A stretch of DNA of 64,000 bases from Gordonia crocea (GTDB lineage: Bacteria; Actinomycetota; Actinomycetes; Mycobacteriales; Mycobacteriaceae): NCBI RefSeq assembly GCF_009932435.1, contig NZ_BJOU01000001.1, positions 1,984,001 through 2,048,000 of the forward strand, read 5' to 3'. Shown one piece after another: positions 26,332-34,415 of this stretch. The position numbers and the translations under genes are program-made. Position 1 is the first letter of the stretch, and each line of letters starts with the position of its first letter. The notes beneath the pieces were generated by a model. It saw only the letters and a list, made by a program, of their open reading frames with translations, made no database searches and was not told the DNA's origin.

Positions 26332-26360
26332 GCGGCCTCTCCCGAGACGGGGGAGGCCGC
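26332..26360 (+). terminator. Hairpin terminator after the LuxR-type regulator gene
   Basis: A 12-bp stem (26332-26343 with 26349-26360, one G-T pair) with loop GAGAC, 19 bp after the stop. No clean T-tract, though TGGTGTCGTT follows. It separates the signalling insert from the tesB-pdxT unit. Confidence 0.65.
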
Positions 26361-26381
26361 TGGTGTCGTTATGGGATCAGC

Positions 26382-26387
26382 GATAAT
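26382..26387 (+). promoter_or_regulatory. -10 hexamer GATAAT for tesB-pdxT
   Basis: GATAAT ends 7 bp before the tesB ATG, directly behind the upstream terminator hairpin. This suggests pdxT is expressed from here with tesB as a leaderless transcript, independent of pdxS. Confidence 0.45.
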
Positions 26388-26394
26388 CGCAGGC

Positions 26395-27255
26395 ATGCCC
26401 ACGATTGAGGAGATTCTGCGCGTCGAGCAGATCGAGACCGACATCTACCGCGGCCCGTCCTATCCCAGCGTGCTGCGGCGCACCTTCGGTGGGCAGGTCG
26501 CCGGCCAGGCGCTGGTCGCAGCGACGCGGACGGTGCCGGCGGAGTACGGCGTCCACTCGCTGCACGGGTACTTCCTGCGTCCGGGAGACCCGGACAAGCC
26601 GACGGTCTTCCTCGTCGACCGCATCCGGGACGGGCGCTCGTTCGTCACCCGGCGCGTCACCGGCGTCCAGAACGGCGAGGCCATCTTCTCGATGTCGGCG
26701 TCGTTCCACATCGGCAGCGATGAGGGGATCGAACACCAGGACCGGATGCCCCCGGTCGTCGCGCCCGACACCCTGCTCGACCGTCGGGAGGCGGAATCGG
26801 AATCGAACCGCAAACTGTTCGCCGAGTGGGACAACTTCGACATCCGGATCGTGCCGCGCGACCAGATGCAACTCTCCGACTACTTCGCCGCGCAGCAGCG
26901 GGTGTGGTTCCGTTACCGGCACCGGTTGCCTGACGACCACGTCTCGCACGTGTGCGTGCTGGCCTACATGAGCGACATGACCCTGCTGGGTTCGGCGTCG
27001 TCGGTCCACCGCGACGAGCGGGTGCAGTCCGCGTCGCTGGACCACGCGATGTGGTTCCTGCGACCCTTCCGGGCCGATGAATGGCTGCTCTACGACCAGA
27101 CGTCGCCGTCGGCCGGACATGGTCGGGCGCTCACCCAGGGGCGGTTGTTCGACCAGCGCGGCCGCATGGTGGCGGCGGTGGTCCAGGAGGGGTTGGCGCG
27201 CATCATCTCCGATCCGGACGTGCAGGGCATCCCGATGCGGACCGACGAATCGTGA
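26395..27255 (+). CDS. tesB: Acyl-CoA thioesterase II
   Basis: 286 residues, a double hotdog fold. It hydrolyses acyl-CoA to fatty acid and CoA. The N-terminal hotdog contains [12 protein letters not shown] (near residue 26) and [12 protein letters not shown]; the C-terminal one contains the active-site region [13 protein letters not shown] (aspartate) and [25 protein letters not shown] with [16 protein letters not shown] (threonine/glutamine), matching E. coli TesB. The ATG at 26395 was chosen over 26371 because it matches the family N-terminus and the -10. It overlaps pdxT by 4 bp (Rv2605c-Rv2604c arrangement). Confidence 0.94.
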   Translation: MPTIEEILRVEQIETDIYRGPSYPSVLRRTFGGQVAGQALVAATRTVPAEYGVHSLHGYFLRPGDPDKPTVFLVDRIRDGRSFVTRRVTGVQNGEAIFSMSASFHIGSDEGIEHQDRMPPVVAPDTLLDRREAESESNRKLFAEWDNFDIRIVPRDQMQLSDYFAAQQRVWFRYRHRLPDDHVSHVCVLAYMSDMTLLGSASSVHRDERVQSASLDHAMWFLRPFRADEWLLYDQTSPSAGHGRALTQGRLFDQRGRMVAAVVQEGLARIISDPDVQGIPMRTDES

Positions 27256-27881
27256 GTTCGCCGACGATCGGGGTCTTGGCGGTCCAGGGCGACGTGCGCG
27301 AGCACGTCGCCGCCCTGACGGCGTTGGGGGCGACCCCGCGGCCGGTGCGCCGGGCCGAGGAACTCGACGGCTTGGCCGGGATCATCATCCCCGGCGGGGA
27401 GTCGACGACGATGTCGCGTCTGCTGGGCGTATTCGAGTTGTTCGACCCGCTGCGCGACGCGCTGGCGCAGGGGCTGCCGGCATACGGATCGTGTGCCGGA
27501 ATGATCATGCTCGCCTCGCGCATCCTCGACACCCGCAGCGACGCCCGCCACCTCGATGCCCTCGACATCACGGTGCGGCGCAACGCCTTCGGCCGCCAGA
27601 CCGATTCCTTCGAGACCGACCTGGACTTCGCGGGGATCACCGACCGCCCCGGTGCCGCGCCGCTGCGCGGGGTCTTCATCCGCGCGCCCTGGGTGGAAAC
27701 GGCGGGCCCGGGGGTGACGGTACTGGCCACCGTCCCGCCGGGGGCGACGCCGGACACCCGCGCCGACGGGCGGATCGTCGCCGTGGCACAAGGGCCGGTG
27801 GTCGCCACCTCGTTCCACCCGGAGGTCACCGGCGACCTGCGCGTGCACGAGTATTTCGTCGACCTCGTGCGACGGTCCTAG
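27252..27881 (+). CDS. pdxT: Pyridoxal 5'-phosphate synthase, glutaminase subunit
   Basis: 209 residues, class I glutamine amidotransferase. It releases ammonia from glutamine for Pdx[14 protein letters not shown] starts the protein, [10 protein letters not shown] follows (near residue 48), the nucleophile cysteine is in [10 protein letters not shown] (near 79), and the histidine/glutamate pair is in SFHPEVTGD (near 188). GTG start, coupled to tesB by a GTGA overlap. A segment of ~25 residues between the IRAPWVE and GRIVAVAQG strands is longer than in the Bacillus enzyme. Confidence 0.95.
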   Translation: MSSPTIGVLAVQGDVREHVAALTALGATPRPVRRAEELDGLAGIIIPGGESTTMSRLLGVFELFDPLRDALAQGLPAYGSCAGMIMLASRILDTRSDARHLDALDITVRRNAFGRQTDSFETDLDFAGITDRPGAAPLRGVFIRAPWVETAGPGVTVLATVPPGATPDTRADGRIVAVAQGPVVATSFHPEVTGDLRVHEYFVDLVRRS

Positions 27882-27914
27882 GTCGGCTCCGCTCACCGCG
27901 TGACCGGCGCCCGG

Positions 27915-27920
27915 TAAGCT
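27915..27920 (+). promoter_or_regulatory. -10 hexamer TAAGCT for yebC
   Basis: TAAGCT ends 8 bp before the yebC ATG, another leaderless-type arrangement. Confidence 0.4.
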
Positions 27921-27928
27921 CTTCCCCC

Positions 27929-28681
27929 ATGAGCGGACACTCCAAATGGGCGACCACCAAACACAAGAAGGCTGTCATCGATGCCAAGCGCGGCAAGATG
28001 TTCGCCAAACTCATTAAGAACATCGAGGTCGCGGCGCGCACCGGCGGCGGTGATCCGGGTGGAAACCCGACGCTCTACGACGCGATCCAGAAGGCCAAGA
28101 AGTCGTCGGTGCCCAACGACAACATCGAGCGGGCCCGCAAGCGCGGCGCGGGCGAGGAAGCCGGCGGCGCCGACTGGCAGAACATCACCTACGAGGGTTA
28201 CGGGCCCAACGGCGTCGCGCTGCTGATCGAGTGTCTGACCGATAACCGCAACCGCGCGGCCGGCGAGGTCCGGACGGCGATGACGCGCAACGGCGGCAAC
28301 ATGGCCGACCCCGGCTCGGTCGCCTATCTGTTCACCCGCCGCGGCGTGGTGACCCTGGAGAAGGCCGGGCAGAGCGAGGACGACGTCTTGATGGCCGTGC
28401 TCGACGCAGGCGCCGAGGAGGTCAACGACCTCGGCGAGAGCTTCGAGGTCGTCTGCGAGCCGACCGACCTCGTCGCGGTCCGCACCGCCCTGCAGGAGGC
28501 CGGGATCGACTACGACTCTGCCGAGGCCGATTTCCGCGCATCGGTCGAGGTCCCGGTCGACGCCGACGGCGCACGCAAGGTGTTCAAGCTGATCGATGCG
28601 CTGGAGGACTCCGACGACGTCCAGAACGTCTATAGCAATGTCGACATCTCCGACGAGGTGCTCGCGGAGCTCGACGACTGA
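27929..28681 (+). CDS. yebC: YebC/PmpR family protein
   Basis: 250 residues with the invariant N-terminus [20 protein letters not shown]. YebC proteins were long listed as transcriptional regulators; more recent work on family members ties them to relief of ribosome stalling at proline-rich stretches. The three-domain layout and acidic C-terminus are typical. It corresponds to Rv2603c and precedes ruvC, as in many bacteria. The open frame extends far upstream inside pdxT and is not used. Confidence 0.95.
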   Translation: MSGHSKWATTKHKKAVIDAKRGKMFAKLIKNIEVAARTGGGDPGGNPTLYDAIQKAKKSSVPNDNIERARKRGAGEEAGGADWQNITYEGYGPNGVALLIECLTDNRNRAAGEVRTAMTRNGGNMADPGSVAYLFTRRGVVTLEKAGQSEDDVLMAVLDAGAEEVNDLGESFEVVCEPTDLVAVRTALQEAGIDYDSAEADFRASVEVPVDADGARKVFKLIDALEDSDDVQNVYSNVDISDEVLAELDD

Positions 28682-28722
28682 CGCGCAGCGTGTCGGTCCG
28701 ACGGATTGTCGGGCCCGCCCTC

Positions 28723-28745
28723 TAGAATCTCGAACAGTTGTTCGT
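28723..28745 (+). promoter_or_regulatory. ruvC promoter with LexA (SOS) box
   Basis: TAGAAT (28723-28728) is the likely -10, and the 16-mer at 28730-28745 reads TCGAAC-AGTT-GTTCGT, one base off the mycobacterial LexA consensus TCGAAC-N4-GTTCGA. The box covers the expected transcription start, so LexA would block ruvCAB until DNA damage. Confidence 0.85.
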
Positions 28746-28763
28746 TATGAGAGAGGGTGGCCG

Positions 28764-29342
28764 ATGCGCGTGATGGGTGTCGATCCGGGGCTGACCCGGT
28801 GCGGCATCGCCCTGGTCGAGGCCGGGGCGGGTCGCGCGGTGACCGCGCTCGACGTCGACGTCGTGCGCACGCCGGCGTCGATGGATCTCGCCGATCGGTT
28901 GCTCGCCGTGCACAACGCCGCGGTGCACTGGCTCGATACGCACCAACCGGCCGTCGTGGCCATCGAGCGCGTCTTCGCCCAGCAGCAGGTGAGCACCGCC
29001 ATGGGGACCGCACAGGCGGCCGGGGTGGTGGCCCTTGCCGCGGCGCAGCGCGACGTCCCGGTGCGGTTCCACACGCCCAGTGAGGTCAAGGCGGCGGTCA
29101 CCGGCTCGGGTCGCGCCGACAAGGCCCAGGTCACCTCGATGGTCACCCGGATTCTCGGGATGCAGACGCGCCCCAAGCCCGCGGATGCGGCCGACGCGCT
29201 CGCGTTGGCGATCTGTCAATGCTGGCGGGGGCCGACCGATGACCGGATCGTCGCCGCACAGGCCAAGGCCGAGGAACTCGCGCGCGCCCACCGGGCTCGG
29301 CTGAAAGCCGCGCACGCCAAGGCGTTGGAGGCCCGACGATGA
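28764..29342 (+). CDS. ruvC: Crossover junction endodeoxyribonuclease RuvC
   Basis: 192 residues. It resolves Holliday junctions by symmetrical cuts. The RNase H-like core shows the catalytic acidic residues: D7 in [12 protein letters not shown]69 in [11 protein letters not shown], and the C-terminal pair in [12 protein letters not shown] (D143/D146 region). ATG start with GAGAGGG Shine-Dalgarno. First gene of the SOS-controlled ruvC-ruvA-ruvB operon; its stop overlaps the ruvA ATG by 4 bp. A charged C-terminal helix of ~25 residues extends beyond the fold. Confidence 0.96.
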   Translation: MRVMGVDPGLTRCGIALVEAGAGRAVTALDVDVVRTPASMDLADRLLAVHNAAVHWLDTHQPAVVAIERVFAQQQVSTAMGTAQAAGVVALAAAQRDVPVRFHTPSEVKAAVTGSGRADKAQVTSMVTRILGMQTRPKPADAADALALAICQCWRGPTDDRIVAAQAKAEELARAHRARLKAAHAKALEARR

Positions 29343-29926
29343 TCGCCTCGGTCCGCGGCCCGGTGATCGACATCGCCCTCGACCACGTCGTGGTGGACTG
29401 CGCGGGTGTCGGGTACCGGGTGCTGGTCACCCCGGCAACCATCTCGTCGCTGGCCCGGGGGGCGGAGACGACCCTTCTCACGACGATGATCGTGCGGGAG
29501 GACTCGATGACCCTGTACGGGTTCACCGACGGTGCCGCGCGGGATCTGTTCGTGCTGCTGCAGACGGTGACCGGTGTCGGACCGCGACTGGCGTTGGCGG
29601 CGCTGGCGGTCCACGATCCCGCCGATCTCGCCGCTGCGCTCGCCGCATCGGACACTAAAGCGCTCACCGCCGTGCCGGGGATCGGCAAGCGCGTGGCCGA
29701 ACGCCTCGTCGTGGAGTTGCGCGACAAGGTGGGCCCGGTCGCCGGCGGCGGGGCCGCGGCCGCGGTCGGCGGTGGTGTCGGGGCGGATGTGACCGAGGCG
29801 CTCGTCGGACTCGGATTCCCGGCGGCCGCGGCGGAGAAGGCCGTGGCCGCGGTGGTGGCCGAGAACCCCGACGCCGACTCGGCGGCCGTACTGCGCGCCG
29901 GCCTGGCGCTGCTGGGAAAGAAGTAG
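29339..29926 (+). CDS. ruvA: Holliday junction branch migration protein RuvA
   Basis: 195 residues. Domain I is an OB-fold ([26 protein letters not shown]), domain II has two helix-hairpin-helix motifs ([12 protein letters not shown] near residue 78 and [13 protein letters not shown] near 113) that grip the junction, and domain III (last ~50 residues) contacts RuvB. A glycine/alanine-rich linker (~140-150) separates domains II and III. Coupled to ruvC by an ATGA overlap. Confidence 0.96.
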   Translation: MIASVRGPVIDIALDHVVVDCAGVGYRVLVTPATISSLARGAETTLLTTMIVREDSMTLYGFTDGAARDLFVLLQTVTGVGPRLALAALAVHDPADLAAALAASDTKALTAVPGIGKRVAERLVVELRDKVGPVAGGGAAAAVGGGVGADVTEALVGLGFPAAAAEKAVAAVVAENPDADSAAVLRAGLALLGKK

Positions 29927-29930
29927 GGCG

Positions 29931-31016
29931 ATGACCGACGACGAGCAGGACCGCGAGCGGACCGTCAGCGCCGGCCGGGTATCGGCTGACGGGGAGCTCG
30001 ACGCGAACCTGCGGCCCCGTTCGCTGGCCGACTTCATCGGCCAGTCGAAGGTGCGCGAGCAGTTGGAACTGGTGTTGCGCGGCGCGAAGGGACGCGGGGG
30101 CACCCCCGACCACATCCTGCTGTCCGGGCCGCCCGGACTGGGCAAGACCTCGCTGGCGATGATCATCGCGGGTGAGCTCGGGTCGGCGATCCGGGTCACC
30201 TCCGGTCCCGCGCTGGAACGGGCCGGGGACCTCGCCGCGATGCTGTCGAACCTGGTCGAGGGCGACGTCTTGTTCATCGACGAGATCCACCGCATCGCCC
30301 GCCCCGCCGAGGAGATGCTCTACCTGGCCATGGAGGACTTCCGGGTCGACGTCGTCGTCGGCAAAGGGCCGGGGGCCACCTCGATCCCGCTGGACGTCGC
30401 GCCGTTCACCCTGGTCGGCGCCACGACCCGGTCGGGAGCGCTGACCGGGCCGCTGCGCGATCGGTTCGGGTTCACCGCGCACATGGAGTTCTACGAGACC
30501 GACGAGCTGGTGGCCGTACTGACCCGCTCCGCGGGGATCCTGGGGGTTTCCCTCGACGCCGACGCCGCGGTGGAGGTGGCGCGCCGCTCGCGCGGCACCC
30601 CGCGCATCGCCAACCGTTTGTTGCGCCGGGTCCGCGACTACGCCGAGGTCCGCGGCGACGGCGCGGTGACGCTGCCGATCGCCCGGGCGGCGCTCACGGT
30701 CTACGACGTCGACGACCGCGGGCTCGACCGGCTCGACCGGGCAGTGCTGTCTGCGCTGGTCCAGGGCTTTGGCGGGGGACCGGTCGGGGTGTCGACCCTG
30801 GCCGTCGCGGTGGGGGAGGAACCCGCCACGGTGGAAGAGGTGTGCGAGCCGTTCTTGGTCCGCGCGGGGCTGATCGCCCGAACCCCGCGGGGCCGGGTCG
30901 CCACCGCCGCCGCCTGGCACCACCTGGGGTTGGTGCCCCCGGCCGGCGCATTGAGTGCGACATGGGGAGTGCGCGGGTTGGGCGAGGAACCCAACCTGTT
31001 CGACGGGTTGGACTAG
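29931..31016 (+). CDS. ruvB: Holliday junction branch migration helicase RuvB
   Basis: 361 residues, AAA+ ATPase. Walker [12 protein letters not shown] near residue 65, Walker B LFIDEIHR near 113, sensor [18 protein letters not shown] with the arginine finger region near 160-173, and the C-terminal winged helix with [15 protein letters not shown] and [11 protein letters not shown]. It drives branch migration with RuvA. ATG start 5 bp after the ruvA stop. Confidence 0.97.
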   Translation: MTDDEQDRERTVSAGRVSADGELDANLRPRSLADFIGQSKVREQLELVLRGAKGRGGTPDHILLSGPPGLGKTSLAMIIAGELGSAIRVTSGPALERAGDLAAMLSNLVEGDVLFIDEIHRIARPAEEMLYLAMEDFRVDVVVGKGPGATSIPLDVAPFTLVGATTRSGALTGPLRDRFGFTAHMEFYETDELVAVLTRSAGILGVSLDADAAVEVARRSRGTPRIANRLLRRVRDYAEVRGDGAVTLPIARAALTVYDVDDRGLDRLDRAVLSALVQGFGGGPVGVSTLAVAVGEEPATVEEVCEPFLVRAGLIARTPRGRVATAAAWHHLGLVPPAGALSATWGVRGLGEEPNLFDGLD

Positions 31017-31025
31017 CGCGTCTGG

Positions 31026-31031
31026 CAGACT
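31026..31031 (+). promoter_or_regulatory. -10-like hexamer CAGACT for yajC
   Basis: CAGACT ends 7 bp before the yajC ATG. The first base departs from TANNNT, so this is a weaker leaderless candidate than its neighbours. Confidence 0.3.
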
Positions 31032-31038
31032 GTCAAGC

Positions 31039-31413
31039 ATGGAATTCGTGATCCCAGCGCTACTGGTGCTGATGGGCGTGATGCTGTTCATGGGCACGCG
31101 CAAGCAGAAGAAGCAGATGGCCGATATGCAGGAGATGCAGGCATCGCTCACCACCGGGACCCGGATTCAGTTGATGTCGGGTCTCTTCGGAACCGTCATC
31201 GACTCCTACGACGATTTCGTCGACGTGGAGATCGCCCCCGGCGTCGTCACCCGATGGAACAAACTTGCAGTCCGCGGCGTGGTGGCCACCGATGAGGCCG
31301 CCGACACCTATGTCGGGGCCGTTGTCGCGGCGGACGCGGCCGACCCCGACACCATTGACGATGATGCCGAGGCCGTCGCGGAGCAGTCCGACGACCCGGC
31401 CGACGAGAAATAG
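31039..31413 (+). CDS. yajC: Preprotein translocase subunit YajC
   Basis: 124 residues: one N-terminal membrane segment (residues ~3-20), the basic stretch TRKQKK just after it, a short YajC domain (GTRIQLMSGLFGTVIDSYDDFVDVEIAPG) and an acidic tail of ~40 residues. YajC joins SecDF at the SecYEG channel. The order yajC-secD-secF is conserved (Rv2588c-Rv2586c). Confidence 0.93.
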   Translation: MEFVIPALLVLMGVMLFMGTRKQKKQMADMQEMQASLTTGTRIQLMSGLFGTVIDSYDDFVDVEIAPGVVTRWNKLAVRGVVATDEAADTYVGAVVAADAADPDTIDDDAEAVAEQSDDPADEK

Positions 31414-31434
31414 CCTGTAGGAGACCCAACCACC

Positions 31435-33132
31435 GTGACCACTCCGCGTCGCCCAGCGGCGAAGCGCTCCTCGGCCCGGGAGACCCCGCCGTGGCAGCCG
31501 CTGCTCGCCTTTAGCGCCCTGCTCGCCATCGTGTTCGGGCTGGTCTTCTTCACCGGAGACCGTTCACCCGAGCCAAAACTCGGCATCGACCTCCAGGGCG
31601 GCACCCGCGTCACCCTGACCGCGCGCACCCCGGATGGCAAACGCCCCGAGGCCGACCAGCTGGAGAAGGCCAAACAGATCATCGGCCAGCGCGTCGACGG
31701 ACTCGGCGTGGCCGGCTCGGAAGTCGTCGTCAGCGGCGACACCCTGGTGATCACCGTTCCAGGCGACGACGGCCGCCAGGCCCGCAACCTGGGACAGACG
31801 GCCCGCCTGTACATCCGGCCGGTCGCCACAACCCCCACCGGGCAGCCCATCGTGATGCAGGTGGACAAGTCCAAGCAGTCGGGGGACAAGCAGAAGGACG
31901 ACGAGAAGAAGGACGAGGAGAAGCGCGAGGCGTTGACGCCCGAGCAGCAGCGGGTGGCCGTCGAGGAGCAGCGCAAGCTGCGCCAGGCGCCGAAGGGTGC
32001 GACTCCGCAGCAGTTGGCCGCCCTGCAGGCCCAGATGGCGAAAGTCGACTGCGATCCGAAGGCCAACGACCCGCTGCTGGGCAACGACGACCCCAACCAG
32101 TACCTGGTCGCGTGCAGCACCGACGGCAACGAGGTGTATCTGCTCGAGCCGATGATCATCGACGGCCGCGACGTGGCGAAGGCGTCGGCGGTGCTGTCCC
32201 CGCAAAGCAACCAGTGGACCGTATCGCTGGAATTCAAGGGCGCGGCGAAGAGTTTGTGGCCGCAATACACCGCCAAGAACATCCAGCGGCAGACCGCGAT
32301 GACCCTGGATTCACGGGTCGTGTCGGCGCCGGCCATCCAGGGCACGATTACCGGGGCCACCGAAATCTCCGGCGGCCGGAACGGTTTCACCGAAGACGAA
32401 GCGCGCGACCTGGCGAATGTGTTGAAGTACGGTTCGCTGCCGCTGTCGTTCGAGTCCTCCGATGCCGAGACCGTGTCGTCGACGCTGGGACTCTCGGCGT
32501 TGCGGGCCGGTCTGGTCGCCGGATTGGTCGGCCTGATCGCCGTGCTCATCTACGCGCTCGCGTACTACCGGATGCTGGGCGTGCTCACCTTCTTCGCGCT
32601 GGTTCTCGCCGGTGCGATGTCGTACGGCCTGATCGTGCTGCTCGGCCGCTGGATCGGGTTCACCCTGGACCTGGCCGGCGTGGCCGGCTTCATCATCGGC
32701 ATCGGCATGACCGCCGACTCGTTCGTCGTCTACTTCGAACGGATCAAGGACGAGATGCGCGAGGGCAGATCCTTCCGCTCGGCGGTACCGCGCGGTTGGG
32801 CCAGTGCGCGCCGAACCGTGTGGACCGGTAACGCGGTCAGCCTGATCGCCGCGGTGGTCATCTACCTGCTGGCCGTCGGTTCGGTTCGCGGATTCGCGTT
32901 CACCCTGGGTCTGACGACCATTCTCGACGTGGCAGTCGTGTTCCTGGTGACCCATCCGCTGGTCGTCTACGCGACGCGGTCGTCGTTCTTGTCCAAGCCG
33001 TCGGTCAACGGCCTCGGCGCGGTCAGTGAAGTGGCGCGCCAGCGCCGAGAGGCCGCCCGGGCAGCCGTCGGCATCGCCGCGGGTGATTCCGCCGAGGACC
33101 GGTCCACCGCGGCTCGAGGAGGTCAGCGATGA
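31435..33132 (+). CDS. secD: Protein translocase subunit SecD
   Basis: 565 residues. It uses the proton gradient to help pull proteins through SecYEG. One N-terminal membrane segment (~20-38), the signature LGIDLQGGTRVTL (~46-58), a large periplasmic domain, and five membrane segments in the last ~210 residues with GFIIGIGMTADSFVVYFERIKDE. Inside the periplasmic domain, residues ~143-200 form a highly charged, lysine/glutamate/glutamine-rich insertion (QSGDKQKDDEKKDEEKREAL). GTG start with AGGAGA Shine-Dalgarno. Its stop overlaps the secF ATG by 4 bp. Confidence 0.96.
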   Translation: MTTPRRPAAKRSSARETPPWQPLLAFSALLAIVFGLVFFTGDRSPEPKLGIDLQGGTRVTLTARTPDGKRPEADQLEKAKQIIGQRVDGLGVAGSEVVVSGDTLVITVPGDDGRQARNLGQTARLYIRPVATTPTGQPIVMQVDKSKQSGDKQKDDEKKDEEKREALTPEQQRVAVEEQRKLRQAPKGATPQQLAALQAQMAKVDCDPKANDPLLGNDDPNQYLVACSTDGNEVYLLEPMIIDGRDVAKASAVLSPQSNQWTVSLEFKGAAKSLWPQYTAKNIQRQTAMTLDSRVVSAPAIQGTITGATEISGGRNGFTEDEARDLANVLKYGSLPLSFESSDAETVSSTLGLSALRAGLVAGLVGLIAVLIYALAYYRMLGVLTFFALVLAGAMSYGLIVLLGRWIGFTLDLAGVAGFIIGIGMTADSFVVYFERIKDEMREGRSFRSAVPRGWASARRTVWTGNAVSLIAAVVIYLLAVGSVRGFAFTLGLTTILDVAVVFLVTHPLVVYATRSSFLSKPSVNGLGAVSEVARQRREAARAAVGIAAGDSAEDRSTAARGGQR

Positions 33133-34406
33133 GTTTCAGAGCCGGAGGAATGGGCAGCGACAGCGTCGACGGCCTGTCCAAGCGCGCCACCGGGGGCGGC
33201 GACGATCCGTTGCCCGCCGGATTCAGGCTCGACAAGACTCTGTCGGATCGGGCCGTGGCCGTAGACACCCTGGTGGCCGATGCCGATTTCGAGGCCGACA
33301 CCAACAGGTCGTTCCTGTCCCGGCTCTACACCGGCACCGGTGCCTTCGAGGTCGTCGGCCACCGCAAGCAGTGGTATATCGCCACCGGCGTCATCCTGCT
33401 GATCTGTCTGCTGTCGATGGTCCTGCGCGGGTTCACCTTCGGCATCGACTTCGAGGGCGGCACGCAGGTGTCGATCCCGGCGACGAGTTCCTCGGTGACC
33501 GTGGAGAAGGTCGAGAAGGTCTTCTCCGACACCCTCGGCCAGGCCCCGGAAACGACGCAGACCGCCGGTTCGGGCGCCGCGAAGACGATCCAGGTGCGCA
33601 CCGAGCACCTCGATGAGGCGCAGGCGAACAAGGTGCTCGACGCGCTGGCGGCGGCGTTTGCCCCCGATCTCACTCGTGCCGATGTGTCGTCGTCCGACGT
33701 CAGTTCGACGTGGGGCGCGGAGATCACCCGCAAAATGTTGATCGCGCTCATCGTGTTCCTGGTGATCGTGACGGTGTACATCGCGGTCCGCTTCGACAAG
33801 GAGATGTCGATTGCGTCGTTGGCCTCGCTGTTCTTCGACGTGGTCGTGACCGCCGGCGTGTACTCGCTGGTCGGCTTCGAGGTCACCCCGGCCACGGTGA
33901 TCGGATTGCTCACCATCCTGGGCTTCTCGATCTACGACACGGTCGTCGTGTTCGACAAGGTCGAGGAGAACACGCGGTCGTTCACGCGGACCTTCCGCCG
34001 CACCTACGCCGAGCAGGCGAACCTGGCGGTCAACCAGACGCTGATGCGCTCCATCAACACGACGATCATCTCGGTGCTGCCGATCATCGCGCTGATGGTG
34101 GTGGCGGTCTGGATGCTCGGCGTCGGCACGCTGAAGGACCTGGCGTTGATCCAGCTCGTCGGCGTGGTCGTGGGCACCTTCTCGTCGGTCTTCCTCGCGA
34201 CGCCGCTGCTGGTCTCGCTCAAGGAGCGCAATCCCGAGATCGCCGCGCACACCAAGAAGGTCCTGGCCCGCCGGGCCGGCGCCGACGCCGGTGAGCCGGT
34301 CGTGTCCCGCACGCGGGGGCGCCATGCCGTAGAGGGATCGGATGCCGCGGCGGCGGGGGACTCCGATGCCGCGCGCCCCACCGGGAAACGGCGGCGTTCG
34401 CGCTAA
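33129..34406 (+). CDS. secF: Protein translocase subunit SecF
   Basis: 425 residues. The first ~70 residues are a hydrophilic cytoplasmic extension. A membrane segment (~82-99) precedes GFTFGIDFEGGTQV, the SecF counterpart of the SecD signature. Five further membrane segments follow, with GFSIYDTVVVFDKVEENTR in the expected place and NQTLMRSINTT. The ~50-residue C-terminal tail is basic and proline/alanine rich. Coupled to secD by an ATGA overlap. Confidence 0.96.
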   Translation: MSFRAGGMGSDSVDGLSKRATGGGDDPLPAGFRLDKTLSDRAVAVDTLVADADFEADTNRSFLSRLYTGTGAFEVVGHRKQWYIATGVILLICLLSMVLRGFTFGIDFEGGTQVSIPATSSSVTVEKVEKVFSDTLGQAPETTQTAGSGAAKTIQVRTEHLDEAQANKVLDALAAAFAPDLTRADVSSSDVSSTWGAEITRKMLIALIVFLVIVTVYIAVRFDKEMSIASLASLFFDVVVTAGVYSLVGFEVTPATVIGLLTILGFSIYDTVVVFDKVEENTRSFTRTFRRTYAEQANLAVNQTLMRSINTTIISVLPIIALMVVAVWMLGVGTLKDLALIQLVGVVVGTFSSVFLATPLLVSLKERNPEIAAHTKKVLARRAGADAGEPVVSRTRGRHAVEGSDAAAAGDSDAARPTGKRRRSR

Positions 34407-34409
34407 TCT
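34404..34409 (+). promoter_or_regulatory. -10 hexamer TAATCT for the solute-binding lipoprotein gene
   Basis: TAATCT ends 6 bp before the GTG and overlaps the secF stop codon, suggesting an independent leaderless transcript besides read-through from secDF. Confidence 0.4.
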
Positions 34410-34415
34410 CGGACC

